From positions 3,685 through 67,684 of the forward strand of contig CATYZE010000010.1 in the NCBI GenBank assembly GCA_958415525.1: 64,000 bases of DNA, given 5' to 3'. The notes below the pieces were generated by a model, which did no database searches, had not been told where the DNA came from, and saw only the letters and a list, made by a program, of their open reading frames with translations. Positions 33,025 to 40,938 of the stretch are shown piece by piece; the first letter of the stretch is position 1, and each line of letters begins with the position of its first letter. Source of the stretch: an uncultured Collinsella sp. Its GTDB lineage: Bacteria; Actinomycetota; Coriobacteriia; Coriobacteriales; Coriobacteriaceae. The translations under genes were made by a program, and so were the position numbers.

Positions 33025-33435
33025 ATGAAGCAAACGCAGGCAACCCGCCGCTTGGGCGAGCAGCTTCGCGAGAAGCTCGGTTATATCCTGCTCTTTGAGG
33101 TTTCCGATCCGCGTCTCGACCTGGTCACCCTGACCGCGGTCGAGGTCGCGGTGGACCGTTCGTTCGCGCGCGTATACGTGTCGTGCGACGCGAGCCGCTA
33201 CGATGAGGTCATGGAGGCGCTCGCCAGCGCCAAGGGCCGCATCCGTAGCCTGCTGGCCCGCTCGCTCGATTGGCGCGTCACGCCCGAGCTCGATTTTCGC
33301 ATCGATCGCTCGACCGATGAGGCCGAGCGCATCACGCGCGCGCTGGAAAACGTTCCCGCCACGCTTGCGATCGAAAAGGACGAGGACGGTTATCCAATTG
33401 CGGATGCCGCCCAGGAGGCAGCTTTAGATGAGTAA
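33025..33435 (+). CDS. rbfA: Ribosome-binding factor A
   Basis: A 136-residue protein starting MKQTQATRRLGEQLREKLGY with the KH-like RbfA core (VSDPRLDLVTLTAVEVAVDR, ARVYVSCD) and the C-terminal PELDFRIDRSTDEAERI. It binds 30S precursors and aids 16S 5' end maturation. ATG is 11 bases after infB; its end overlaps the next gene by 8 bases. Confidence 0.95.
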   Translation: MKQTQATRRLGEQLREKLGYILLFEVSDPRLDLVTLTAVEVAVDRSFARVYVSCDASRYDEVMEALASAKGRIRSLLARSLDWRVTPELDFRIDRSTDEAERITRALENVPATLAIEKDEDGYPIADAAQEAALDE

Positions 33436-34471
33436 TTCCGCCGACCTCGCATCGTGCGAGTCTGCAGATATTCAGCGACGCATCCTCGAGCTCATCGAGG
33501 GTGCGTCCTCCATTGCGATTTCGGGACATACGTCTCCCGATGGTGACGCCCTGGGCTCCGTGCTGGGTCTGGGCCTCTCGCTTATGAAGTTTTTCCCCAA
33601 CAAGGACATTGCCCTGCTGCTGGCAGACGATGACCCGGTTCCGCGCATCTACCGCTTTATGGAGGGTGCCGATCGTCTGGTGCCGGCATCTGCGTATACT
33701 GGCAAGCCGGACCTGTTCATCTCGGTGGACGTGCCGGTTGTCGAGCGTCTGAACAACTCTGCCGAGGTGCTCCGCCGCTCGTCGCATGTGGTGTGCTTCG
33801 ATCACCATCCGGCACGTGAGGAATTTGCCGAGCTGAGCCTGAGGTGCGTCGACGCCGCGGCATGCGCCATGATCATCGACCGTTTCTTGGACAATTGCGG
33901 TATCGTCGCGCGCGATGGTGTCGCGACTTGCCTGCTGTGCGGCCTGGTGACCGATACCGGTCGTTTTCAGTATCAAAACGCCGATGCCGCTGCGTTCCAT
34001 GCCGCCTCGCGCCTGGTCGCGCACGGTGCCGATCCCGCGCGTGTTGCGCTCGAGGTCTACCAGAGCATGCGCGTAGAGTTCTTGCATCTCAAGTCCATCG
34101 TTATGGGCCGCATCAAGACAGTGGCGCACGGTCGCGTGGCATATAGCTATGCGTACCAGAGCGACCTCGAGGCCTGCGGCGTCACTTCGGACGAGTGCGA
34201 CGGCCTGGTCGATGTGGTGCGTTCGGTGATGGGTGTGGAGGTCTGCCTGTTCCTGAAGGGCATTGAGGGCGATACCAAGGTACGCGGCAACCTGCGCTCC
34301 AAGGGTGACCTCAATGTTTCCGAGATCGCTGCTGCTTTTGGCGGTGGCGGGCATCCCGCGGCCGCTGGTTTCTCTAACAACGGAACGATTCTCGAGACGC
34401 TCACCGCGGCACTCCCCATGCTGGCCGAGCTGGTAGGGGAGGATCCCGCTTCGGTGACCGTCGAGCTCTAA
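33428..34471 (+). CDS. DHH/DHHA1 phosphoesterase (NrnA-like)
   Basis: A 347-residue protein with the DHH family motifs: IAISGHTSPDGDALGSVLGL (D-x-D), ISVDVP, VVCFDHHPARE (DHH), TGRFQYQNAD and a DHHA1 C-terminal domain with FGGGGHPAAAGF. NrnA-type enzymes degrade nanoRNA and 3'-phosphoadenosine 5'-phosphate and often sit between rbfA and truB, as here. Some members hydrolyse cyclic dinucleotides instead; sequence reading cannot tell these apart. It overlaps rbfA by 8 bases. Confidence 0.9.
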   Translation: MSNSADLASCESADIQRRILELIEGASSIAISGHTSPDGDALGSVLGLGLSLMKFFPNKDIALLLADDDPVPRIYRFMEGADRLVPASAYTGKPDLFISVDVPVVERLNNSAEVLRRSSHVVCFDHHPAREEFAELSLRCVDAAACAMIIDRFLDNCGIVARDGVATCLLCGLVTDTGRFQYQNADAAAFHAASRLVAHGADPARVALEVYQSMRVEFLHLKSIVMGRIKTVAHGRVAYSYAYQSDLEACGVTSDECDGLVDVVRSVMGVEVCLFLKGIEGDTKVRGNLRSKGDLNVSEIAAAFGGGGHPAAAGFSNNGTILETLTAALPMLAELVGEDPASVTVEL

Positions 34472-34486
34472 CATTTTGGATGGTAC

Positions 34487-35419
34487 ATGGCTCGTCGTAC
34501 GCCTTCTCAATTGAATATGCTGCTCGCCGTCGATAAACCGGTGGGCTGTACGTCCCACGATGTGGTATCGCAGTGCCGACGCGCCCTCCATGAGCGACGC
34601 GTCGGCCATGCCGGTACGCTCGACCCCATGGCCTCGGGTGTCATGGTGGTGGGCGTGGGCCAGGCGACCCGTCTGCTGGGTATGCTAACCCTCGATACCA
34701 AAAGTTATGTCGCCGACATTTCGTTTGGCGTCGAGACCAATACCGATGACGCCGAGGGCGAGGCCGTCCGTACGGTGCCCGTTGCCCCCGAGCTGCGCGA
34801 TCTCGCTTACGCCCGTGAGCAGCTGGCCGCTATGCTTGGCCCGCAGATGCAGGTGCCGCCGGCGTTTTCGGCCATCTCGGTCAATGGCGTTCGCGCCTAC
34901 AAGTCTGCTCGCGAGGGCAATGCGGTGGACCTACCTCCGCGCCCTGTCGAGGTCTATGCCGCCGACCTGATCGCCGTGGGCGGCGAAGGTGATACGTGCG
35001 TCTGGACCGTGGCGTTTTCGGTAAGCAAGGGCACCTACATTCGCGCGCTTGCTCGTGATCTGGGTCGCGCCTGCGATAGTGCTGCGCATATTTCCGCACT
35101 GCGTCGCACGGCCTCCGGCGTGGTTTCCATTGGCGCCTGTCATGCGGTTGAGGAGCTCTCTGCCGAGTCCGCTGTCGGCTTCGCTCTGGATCCCATCGCC
35201 GTCCTTGGTGCCACGCGTGTCGATTTGCCGGGCAATCTTGCAGACGACCTGCTTTGTGGTCGCCGCATTCCCGTTGAACGCGCGCTTGCGGACTTCGATA
35301 CGGCGAAGGCACCGTTCGCGCTCGTGCTCGATGGGGGACTCAAGGCGCTTGCTCGTATCGAGGGCGGCCGCTTTGTGATGGAGCACGTTTTTCCGCAGGC
35401 GATCGGCGGTGTTCGATGA
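34487..35419 (+). CDS. truB: tRNA pseudouridine-55 synthase
   Basis: A 310-residue enzyme that makes pseudouridine 55 in the T-loop of tRNAs. The catalytic motif is HAGTLDPMASG with Asp46; other family markers are AVDKPVGCTSHDVV, YVADISFGVETNTDDAEGE and SKGTYIRALARDLG. The ATG at 34487 follows GGATGG. The end overlaps ribF by 4 bases (ATGA). Confidence 0.96.
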   Translation: MARRTPSQLNMLLAVDKPVGCTSHDVVSQCRRALHERRVGHAGTLDPMASGVMVVGVGQATRLLGMLTLDTKSYVADISFGVETNTDDAEGEAVRTVPVAPELRDLAYAREQLAAMLGPQMQVPPAFSAISVNGVRAYKSAREGNAVDLPPRPVEVYAADLIAVGGEGDTCVWTVAFSVSKGTYIRALARDLGRACDSAAHISALRRTASGVVSIGACHAVEELSAESAVGFALDPIAVLGATRVDLPGNLADDLLCGRRIPVERALADFDTAKAPFALVLDGGLKALARIEGGRFVMEHVFPQAIGGVR

Positions 35420-36423
35420 TGCTGGCGCCCCACGAGCTCGCGCGTATCTTTTTCGCGGGTGAGTTGGATGAGGCCCGTATCGTTTCTGCCGATGCATTTG
35501 ATGGGTGCGAGTTCTTGGGTGCCGCGTCGGTTGCCATTGGCGTGTTTGATGGCGTGCATCGTGGGCACCATGAGCTGATCGACGCGGTTATTCGCGATGC
35601 GCGTTCCCACGGCAGCAAAGCGGTCGTGGTCACCTTCGATCCTGATCCGGACGTCGTGGTGAGTCCGTCGCCCGCTCAAAAATTGATGACGACGGCCGAC
35701 CGCCTGCATGCCCTAGCTCAAACCGGGGTCGATGCGGTGGTGGCCGTTCCCTTTACACCCGCCGTGGCGTCACTCGACCATGTCGGGTTTCTGGCGCTGT
35801 TGTCGCGCGTTGTCGACATTCGCTCCATTCGTGTAGGCAGCGACTTTAGGCTCGGCCGTGGCGGCGCTTCGGGCGTTGCCGAGATGCGCGCCTGGGGTAC
35901 TGAGCGTGGGGTTGACGTTTACGGTCACGACCTGCTCTGCGTTAACGGGCAGACCATCTGCGCCACGCGCATCCGCCATGAGCTGGCTCAGGGTCATGTG
36001 GAGCTGGCTGCCGAGCTTCTCGGCCGTCCCTATATGCTGCGCGGCGTTGTGGCGGCTGGCCGTCACGAGGGCTCCGACATGGGCTTTCCCACGGCAAACA
36101 TCCAGGTACCCGACGGCATCCAAGTGCCTGCGGATGGCGTCTATGAGGGTCTGGTGCTGGTCGACGATACCGTATGGCCTGCTGCCGTTAACGTCGGCCT
36201 GCCGCCGACGTATGCCGATGATGTCGCTTCGGCGCATCTCGAGGCCAACTTGATCGGCTATGCGGGCGACCTGTATGGCGCTTCCGTGTCGCTGGCGTTT
36301 ACTCGCTGGCTGCGTCCGTCTCGCGTGTTCTATTCCCTGGACGAGTTGATCGCGACCGTCGAGGGTAATATCGACGATATCCGTCATAACTTGGGTGAGC
36401 AGGGGGTGAGTATTCGTGATTAG
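35416..36423 (+). CDS. ribF: Bifunctional riboflavin kinase / FAD synthetase
   Basis: A 335-residue enzyme that turns riboflavin into FMN and FAD. The N-terminal nucleotidyltransferase domain has AIGVFDGVHRGHHELIDAV and the RVGSDFRLGRGG loop; the C-terminal kinase domain has GRPYMLRGVVAAGRHEGSDM followed by GFPTANI. Two adjacent ATG codons at 35416 and 35419 are both possible; the first overlaps truB's stop. It overlaps dnaG by 8 bases. No FMN riboswitch is visible because it is inside the operon. Confidence 0.95.
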   Translation: MMLAPHELARIFFAGELDEARIVSADAFDGCEFLGAASVAIGVFDGVHRGHHELIDAVIRDARSHGSKAVVVTFDPDPDVVVSPSPAQKLMTTADRLHALAQTGVDAVVAVPFTPAVASLDHVGFLALLSRVVDIRSIRVGSDFRLGRGGASGVAEMRAWGTERGVDVYGHDLLCVNGQTICATRIRHELAQGHVELAAELLGRPYMLRGVVAAGRHEGSDMGFPTANIQVPDGIQVPADGVYEGLVLVDDTVWPAAVNVGLPPTYADDVASAHLEANLIGYAGDLYGASVSLAFTRWLRPSRVFYSLDELIATVEGNIDDIRHNLGEQGVSIRD

Positions 36424-38524
36424 CGATGAGGAAAAAGATCAGGTACGCGCTGCGTCTGACCTGGTTGCCATCGTGCAGGAAACGGTTGAGCTCAAGCCCC
36501 GTGGCCATGAGTTTTGGGGCTGCTGCCCGTTTCATGGCGAAAAGACCCCATCGTTTCACATTATCCCTGCTACGCAGGTGTGGCACTGCTTTGGCTGCGG
36601 CGAGGGCGGCGACGTCTTTACCTATATCATGAAGCGCGAGAACCTGAGTTTTCCCGAGTCGATCCGCTATTTGGCTGATCGCGCGGGCATTGAACTGCAC
36701 GATACCGGTGCGCAGCGCGATCGCGGCACCAAGCGTGCCCGCATCTATGACCTGTGCGCCGAGACCGCCCAGTTCTACCACACCATGCTCATGCGCGGCA
36801 AAGACAGCCGCCCCCGTGAGTACTTTGCCAGCCGCGGTATGGGCGGTGACGTCTGCCGCCGCTACTGCCTGGGTTTTGCTCCGGGCCGCAACATGCTGGT
36901 GTCCCACCTGTCGCAGGCGGGCTTTACCCCGCAGGAGATGATTGACGCCAACGTGGCCGTGAGCCGCGGGCGCGGACAGCTTGCGGACCGCTTTTACGAT
37001 CGCGTGATGTTTCCCATCTTTGATGAGCAGGGTCACAATATCGCCTTTGGCGGGCGCATCATGGGCGATGGTCAGCCGAAGTACCTCAACACCGCCGAGA
37101 CGAGCGTGTTCCATAAAAAGCGAAACCTCTATGGTTTTAACTGGGCCAAGGAGTTTATCGTCGCGCAGGATACCGCCATCGTGGTGGAGGGCTATACCGA
37201 CTGCATCGCCTGCTGGGAGGCAGGGATCAAAAACGTCGTTGCCACGCTGGGCACGGCGTTGACGGAACATCACGTTAAGACACTCACCCGTTTTGCCAAG
37301 CGCATTGTATATATGTTCGATGGCGACGCCGCCGGTCAAAAGGCCGCGCGCCGCGCGATTCAGTTTATCGAGCAGGATTCGATGGACCTGCGCTGCGTGG
37401 TGCTTCCCGACGGCAACGACCCCATGGAGTTCATCACGGCGCATGGCGGCCAGGAGCTTCAGGCGCGCATCGCTGCCGCCGAGCCCCTCATGGACTTTGT
37501 GTACCGTTCGCTGCAGGAGTCGAGCGACATTACCACGCCGGGCGGTCGTGCCAAGGCACTCGAGGATGCGCTGACGCTCATCTATCCGCTGCGCGACAGC
37601 TATATGATCGATACGTACTTTATCCAGATTGCCGATCTGCTTGGTTTGGATCTGGAGACAGTGCGTGCGAGTTCGGGTCGCGTGTTTCGCGATGTCGCCA
37701 AGCGCGAAGATGCGGAACGACGTCGTGAGCAGAACTATGAGCGCCAGCGGGCGCAAGCCGAGCGCTCTGGTAGCGCGGGCGGTCGGACGTCTGGTTCGCA
37801 GGGGGCATCTCGCGGTGCTTGGGCATCGGGCGCGACGCCGGCAGTAGCGGCGCCGGTCGAGGAAGAGCCGTACGACTATGTCCCGCTCGATGCTTATGGT
37901 GCCGCGCCCGTGGAGGCCGTCGACGATCTGCCGCCAATCGATGTGCCTGATGGTATGGGTGCTGTGCCTGTGGCTGACGGTTCGGGCGCACCGGCTGCGG
38001 CGGCGCCGATGGTTCTTACTGATCTTGAGCGCAAGTCCTTGGCAGGGGAGCGCGAGCTGTTGACGATGCTTACGAGCTACCCCGACCTGTTCCGCACGTA
38101 TGCCGACCGCATCTGCTCTATCGAGTGGGTTGACCCTCGTCACGAGTCCATCGCATGGGCCGTTCTGGCAACGCCGCCGGGAACCGATCCTGCGGCCTGC
38201 ATGGATGCAGCGCGCTCGGTGTGTCCCGAGGCGGCAACGCTTGTGAGCGCCGGGCGCATCTCGGCGACGAGCAAGCACCCCACCGAGACGAACATCGTGT
38301 TTATGCTCGATACGCTCGAACTCTACACCATCAAGCGCCGCATGCGTGCCGCACAGGCCAAGCTGCGCCAGGACCGTTCGCTCGATGATGAGGCCCGTCG
38401 TGCGCTGACCGTGCAGGCCGCGCAGGATTCGCAGCGTCAACGCGAACTGCAAAAGTCGATCGGCGGCGTGGCGGACCCGTTCCGATTGATTGGTCTGGAG
38501 GCCGCAGGCACCGAACAGGCCTAG
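36416..38524 (+). CDS. dnaG: DNA primase
   Basis: A 702-residue primase starting at GTG 36416 after AGGGGGTGAG. The zinc-binding domain is CCPFHGEKTPSF ... CFGCGEGGD (about 36-62). The TOPRIM core has VVEGYTDCIACWEAG and MFDGDAAGQKAARRA. A low-complexity Ala/Gly/Pro linker (about 430-540) leads to the C-terminal helicase-binding domain (about 545-690). It makes RNA primers for replication. It is followed by rpoD, as in the classical macromolecular synthesis operon, but with a 110-base gap. Confidence 0.96.
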   Translation: MISDEEKDQVRAASDLVAIVQETVELKPRGHEFWGCCPFHGEKTPSFHIIPATQVWHCFGCGEGGDVFTYIMKRENLSFPESIRYLADRAGIELHDTGAQRDRGTKRARIYDLCAETAQFYHTMLMRGKDSRPREYFASRGMGGDVCRRYCLGFAPGRNMLVSHLSQAGFTPQEMIDANVAVSRGRGQLADRFYDRVMFPIFDEQGHNIAFGGRIMGDGQPKYLNTAETSVFHKKRNLYGFNWAKEFIVAQDTAIVVEGYTDCIACWEAGIKNVVATLGTALTEHHVKTLTRFAKRIVYMFDGDAAGQKAARRAIQFIEQDSMDLRCVVLPDGNDPMEFITAHGGQELQARIAAAEPLMDFVYRSLQESSDITTPGGRAKALEDALTLIYPLRDSYMIDTYFIQIADLLGLDLETVRASSGRVFRDVAKREDAERRREQNYERQRAQAERSGSAGGRTSGSQGASRGAWASGATPAVAAPVEEEPYDYVPLDAYGAAPVEAVDDLPPIDVPDGMGAVPVADGSGAPAAAAPMVLTDLERKSLAGERELLTMLTSYPDLFRTYADRICSIEWVDPRHESIAWAVLATPPGTDPAACMDAARSVCPEAATLVSAGRISATSKHPTETNIVFMLDTLELYTIKRRMRAAQAKLRQDRSLDDEARRALTVQAAQDSQRQRELQKSIGGVADPFRLIGLEAAGTEQA

Positions 38525-38634
38525 ATGTTGTGGTCAACCAGCGTATTCTCGCCTATATCCAGTCCTCTTTTTGGGTATAGACGTCTATGTGTGTGCTAAA
38601 GTATTGAGTCCTGTGGACTATGAAGGGAGAATCT

Positions 38635-39984
38635 GTGCCAAAAAAGACTGAGAGCACGGGTACTGGGCTGGAATCCTACGTTGCAAAGCTCATGGGCAAC
38701 GGCTCAAACAGGACTTCGGTAACCGAGGACGAGATTCAGGTCGCCCTGAAGGATATCGATGTTTCTGACGAGCAGCTCACCGCGGTGTATTCCGCGCTGC
38801 GCAACAGCGGCATCCAGATTATCTCCGCGAGCGGTAACGACGACGCCCCCATGGACGTCGACGATGACGATAACGATACCGATACCGACGATTTCGATGA
38901 CGACGATGAGCACGATTCCGGCTCGCTCGACGATCATGAGCTCAAGATGGCCCGTCAGGCCGACGCCGAGATGGGTTCTTCCAAGAGCAAGAAGAAGCGC
39001 ACCGTGCGCACGTCCCGTTCACGCTCGCGCGTGCGTGGCATCGATGCCTCCACGGTGATGCTGACCGGCGATCCGGTTCGTATGTACCTCAAGGAGATCG
39101 GCAAGGTCGACCTGCTGACCGCTTCCGAAGAGGTCGATCTGGCTATGAAGATCGAGGCCGGTCTTGAGGCCACCGAGAAGCTCGAGGCTGCCGATGCCGG
39201 TGAGCTCGAGCTCACGCGTGCCGAGATGCGTCGTCTTTCGCGCATTGAGAACGTCGGCCTCGAAGCCAAGCAGGCACTCATCAGCGCAAACCTGCGTCTG
39301 GTTGTCTCCATCGCCAAGCGCTATGTCGGCCGCGGCATGCTGTTCCTTGACCTGATCCAGGAGGGCAACCTCGGTCTGATTCGCGCCGTCGAGAAGTTCG
39401 ACTACCAGAAGGGCTTCAAGTTCTCCACGTACGCCACGTGGTGGATTCGTCAGGCCATTACGCGCGCCATTGCCGACCAGGCCCGTACCATCCGTATTCC
39501 CGTGCACATGGTCGAGACCATCAACAAGCTCGTCCGTGTGCAGCGCCAGCTCCTTCAGGACCTGGGCCGCGACCCGACCCCCGAGGAGATCGGTGCCGAG
39601 ATGGACATGAGCGCCGACCGCGTCCGCGAGATCCAGAAGATCTCGCAGGAGCCCGTGTCGCTTGAGACCCCCATCGGCGAGGAAGAGGATTCCCAGCTGG
39701 GCGACTTCATCGAGGACTCCCAGGCAATCGTTCCGCCCGATGCCGCCAGCTTCTCCATGCTACAGGAGCAGCTCACTCAGGTGCTCGACTCGCTTGCCGA
39801 TCGTGAGCGCAAGGTTATCGAGCTGCGCTTTGGCCTTGTCGACGGGCATCCCCGCACGCTCGAGGAAGTCGGCCGCGAGTTTGGCGTCACGCGCGAGCGT
39901 ATCCGCCAGATCGAGTCCAAGACCTTGGCCAAGCTCCGCCACCCCAGCCGCAGCAGCAAGCTCAAGGACTACATCGAGTCATAA
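38635..39984 (+). CDS. rpoD: Primary sigma factor RpoD (SigA)
   Basis: A 449-residue sigma factor. I start at the GTG at 38635 because AAGGGAGA lies 4-5 bases upstream; the ATG at 38620 would place that RBS inside the gene. Residues about 60-110 are very acidic (DDDDNDTDTDDFDDDDEHDS), then region 1.2 (DPVRMYLKEIGKVDLLT), regions 2.1-2.4 (LDLIQEGNLGLIRAVEKFDY, FSTYATWWIRQAITRAIADQ), region 3, and region 4.2 (EEVGREFGVTRERIRQIESK). It directs housekeeping transcription. Confidence 0.97.
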   Translation: MPKKTESTGTGLESYVAKLMGNGSNRTSVTEDEIQVALKDIDVSDEQLTAVYSALRNSGIQIISASGNDDAPMDVDDDDNDTDTDDFDDDDEHDSGSLDDHELKMARQADAEMGSSKSKKKRTVRTSRSRSRVRGIDASTVMLTGDPVRMYLKEIGKVDLLTASEEVDLAMKIEAGLEATEKLEAADAGELELTRAEMRRLSRIENVGLEAKQALISANLRLVVSIAKRYVGRGMLFLDLIQEGNLGLIRAVEKFDYQKGFKFSTYATWWIRQAITRAIADQARTIRIPVHMVETINKLVRVQRQLLQDLGRDPTPEEIGAEMDMSADRVREIQKISQEPVSLETPIGEEEDSQLGDFIEDSQAIVPPDAASFSMLQEQLTQVLDSLADRERKVIELRFGLVDGHPRTLEEVGREFGVTRERIRQIESKTLAKLRHPSRSSKLKDYIES

Positions 39985-39997
39985 CCTCGCAAGCAAG

Positions 39998-40036
39998 AAG
40001 CGCCCTCAAGCACATCCGCTTGGGGGCGCTTTCATG
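39998..40036 (+). terminator. Terminator after rpoD
   Basis: AAGCGCCCTCAAGC (39998-40011) pairs with GCTTGGGGGCGCTT (40018-40031) with one G-U pair, then TTT. Confidence 0.75.
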
Positions 40037-40092
40037 TAGTCATTGGGGACGTTCTTGAATGACTAGTCGTTTAAGAACGTCCCCAATGACTA
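40037..40092. repeat. 56-bp palindromic element with GGGGACGTTCTT arms
   Basis: Perfect 20-bp arms, TAGTCATTGGGGACGTTCTT at 40037-40056 and its complement at 40073-40092, with a 16-base loop that itself contains ACTAGT. It lies directly after the rpoD terminator and is distinct from it. The same core occurs at 60372-60391. Confidence 0.8.
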
Positions 40093-40118
40093 GGTCGGAA
40101 AAATTCTCAAAAAAGTTC

Positions 40119-40146
40119 TTGCCCTGAGCTGATTCGTCCGTATAAT
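40119..40146 (+). promoter_or_regulatory. tRNA-Asn promoter
   Basis: TTGCCC (40119-40124), a 16-base spacer and a perfect TATAAT (40141-40146), 30 bases before the first tRNA-Asn. Confidence 0.75.
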
Positions 40147-40176
40147 AAACTTCGTTGCTTGAGAGCACGCACCTAT

Positions 40177-40251
40177 TCCTCGGTAGCTCAATGGTAGAGC
40201 ACGCGGCTGTTAACCGCGCTGTTGTAGGTTCGAGTCCTACCCGGGGAGCCA
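40177..40251 (+). tRNA. tRNA-Asn (anticodon GTT), copy 1
   Basis: A 75-base cloverleaf: acceptor TCCTCGG/CCGGGGA, D-arm with AGCTCAATGGTAGAGC, anticodon stem CGCGG/CCGCG with GTT at 40209-40211, T-arm GTAGGTTCGAGTCCTAC, and an encoded CCA end. The 34-base spacer to copy 2 includes a small hairpin AGCCCATTCCGCTGGGCT followed by TTT at 40261-40281. Confidence 0.97.
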
Positions 40252-40285
40252 GAATTTCTCAGCCCATTCCGCTGGGCTTTTAAAT

Positions 40286-40360
40286 TCCTCGGTAGCTCAA
40301 TGGTAGAGCACGCGGCTGTTAACCGCGCTGTTGTAGGTTCGAGTCCTACCCGGGGAGCCA
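40286..40360 (+). tRNA. tRNA-Asn (anticodon GTT), copy 2
   Basis: Identical in sequence to the copy at 40177-40251, including the encoded CCA. It is followed by a strong terminator. A two-gene transcript from the promoter at 40119 is likely. Confidence 0.97.
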
Positions 40361-40367
40361 GGTTGTA

Positions 40368-40398
40368 AAACCCGTCGCTTATGCGGCGGGTTTTTTTA
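40368..40398 (+). terminator. Terminator after the tRNA-Asn pair
   Basis: AAACCCGTCGC pairs with GCGGCGGGTTT (one G-U), followed by seven T. Between it and the Asp23 gene (40399-40554) I see no further gene or clear promoter. Confidence 0.85.
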
Positions 40399-40554
40399 TA
40401 CCGCGACCACTTGACTCGAACGTTGCCATATCAACATTTCGTGTCGAGGATGTAATCCCGCGACCCACCACCTCAACATGGCGCGGTCGTTGTAGAATAT
40501 TGCAATGATTGCTCCCACGACATGGTGCCGCGAGCACCAGATAAGGAGATTCTT

Positions 40555-40911
40555 GTGTCTGAGACCATTAACGGCAGCCTGAGCGTCTCGAACGACGTTA
40601 TTGCCGATATTGCCGGTTATGCCGCGATGACGTGCTATGGCGTTGTCGGTATGGCTGAGCAGCTCCAAGGCGCCGAGAGCGTGCGCCTGCTTGCCGGTCA
40701 GCGCCTCCGCAAGGGCGTGCTTGTCTCCGCCGACGAGAACGGCCTTACGGTCGATCTTCACGTCGTGCTCGAGAACGGCGTCAACATGAAGTCCGTCTGC
40801 CACAATCTTTCGAGCTCCGTTGCCTTCACCCTGCAGGAGATCGCCCAGATCGATCCCGCCAGCCTTAAGATCGGCATCCATATCGACGCGCTCAAGAGCC
40901 GTCTGAACTAG
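40555..40911 (+). CDS. Asp23/Gls24 family envelope-stress protein
   Basis: A 118-residue protein starting at GTG 40555, 6 bases after AAGGAG; an in-frame ATG at 40522 lacks an RBS. The Asp23 pattern is SLSVSNDVIADIAGYAAMTC, YGVVGMAEQLQ and LTVDLHVVLENGVNMKSVCH. This short form (YloU-like) commonly precedes the DAK2-domain gene, as here. It acts at the inner face of the membrane in envelope homeostasis in Gram-positives. Confidence 0.93.
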   Translation: MSETINGSLSVSNDVIADIAGYAAMTCYGVVGMAEQLQGAESVRLLAGQRLRKGVLVSADENGLTVDLHVVLENGVNMKSVCHNLSSSVAFTLQEIAQIDPASLKIGIHIDALKSRLN

Positions 40912-40938
40912 CATCCGAAAACGGAGATTCAAATACCC

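Noticed and set aside
38620..38634. ATG 38620 as rpoD start
   Set aside because: AAGGGAGA lies just after this ATG and is ideally spaced for the GTG at 38635.
40037..40092. Second rpoD terminator
   Set aside because: The long perfect arms lack a T-run and share their core with elements elsewhere, so a mobile repeat is more likely.
40177..40360. tRNA-Asn pair as a phage attachment site
   Set aside because: No integrase gene or repeated tRNA end is present nearby; the neighbours are core genes.
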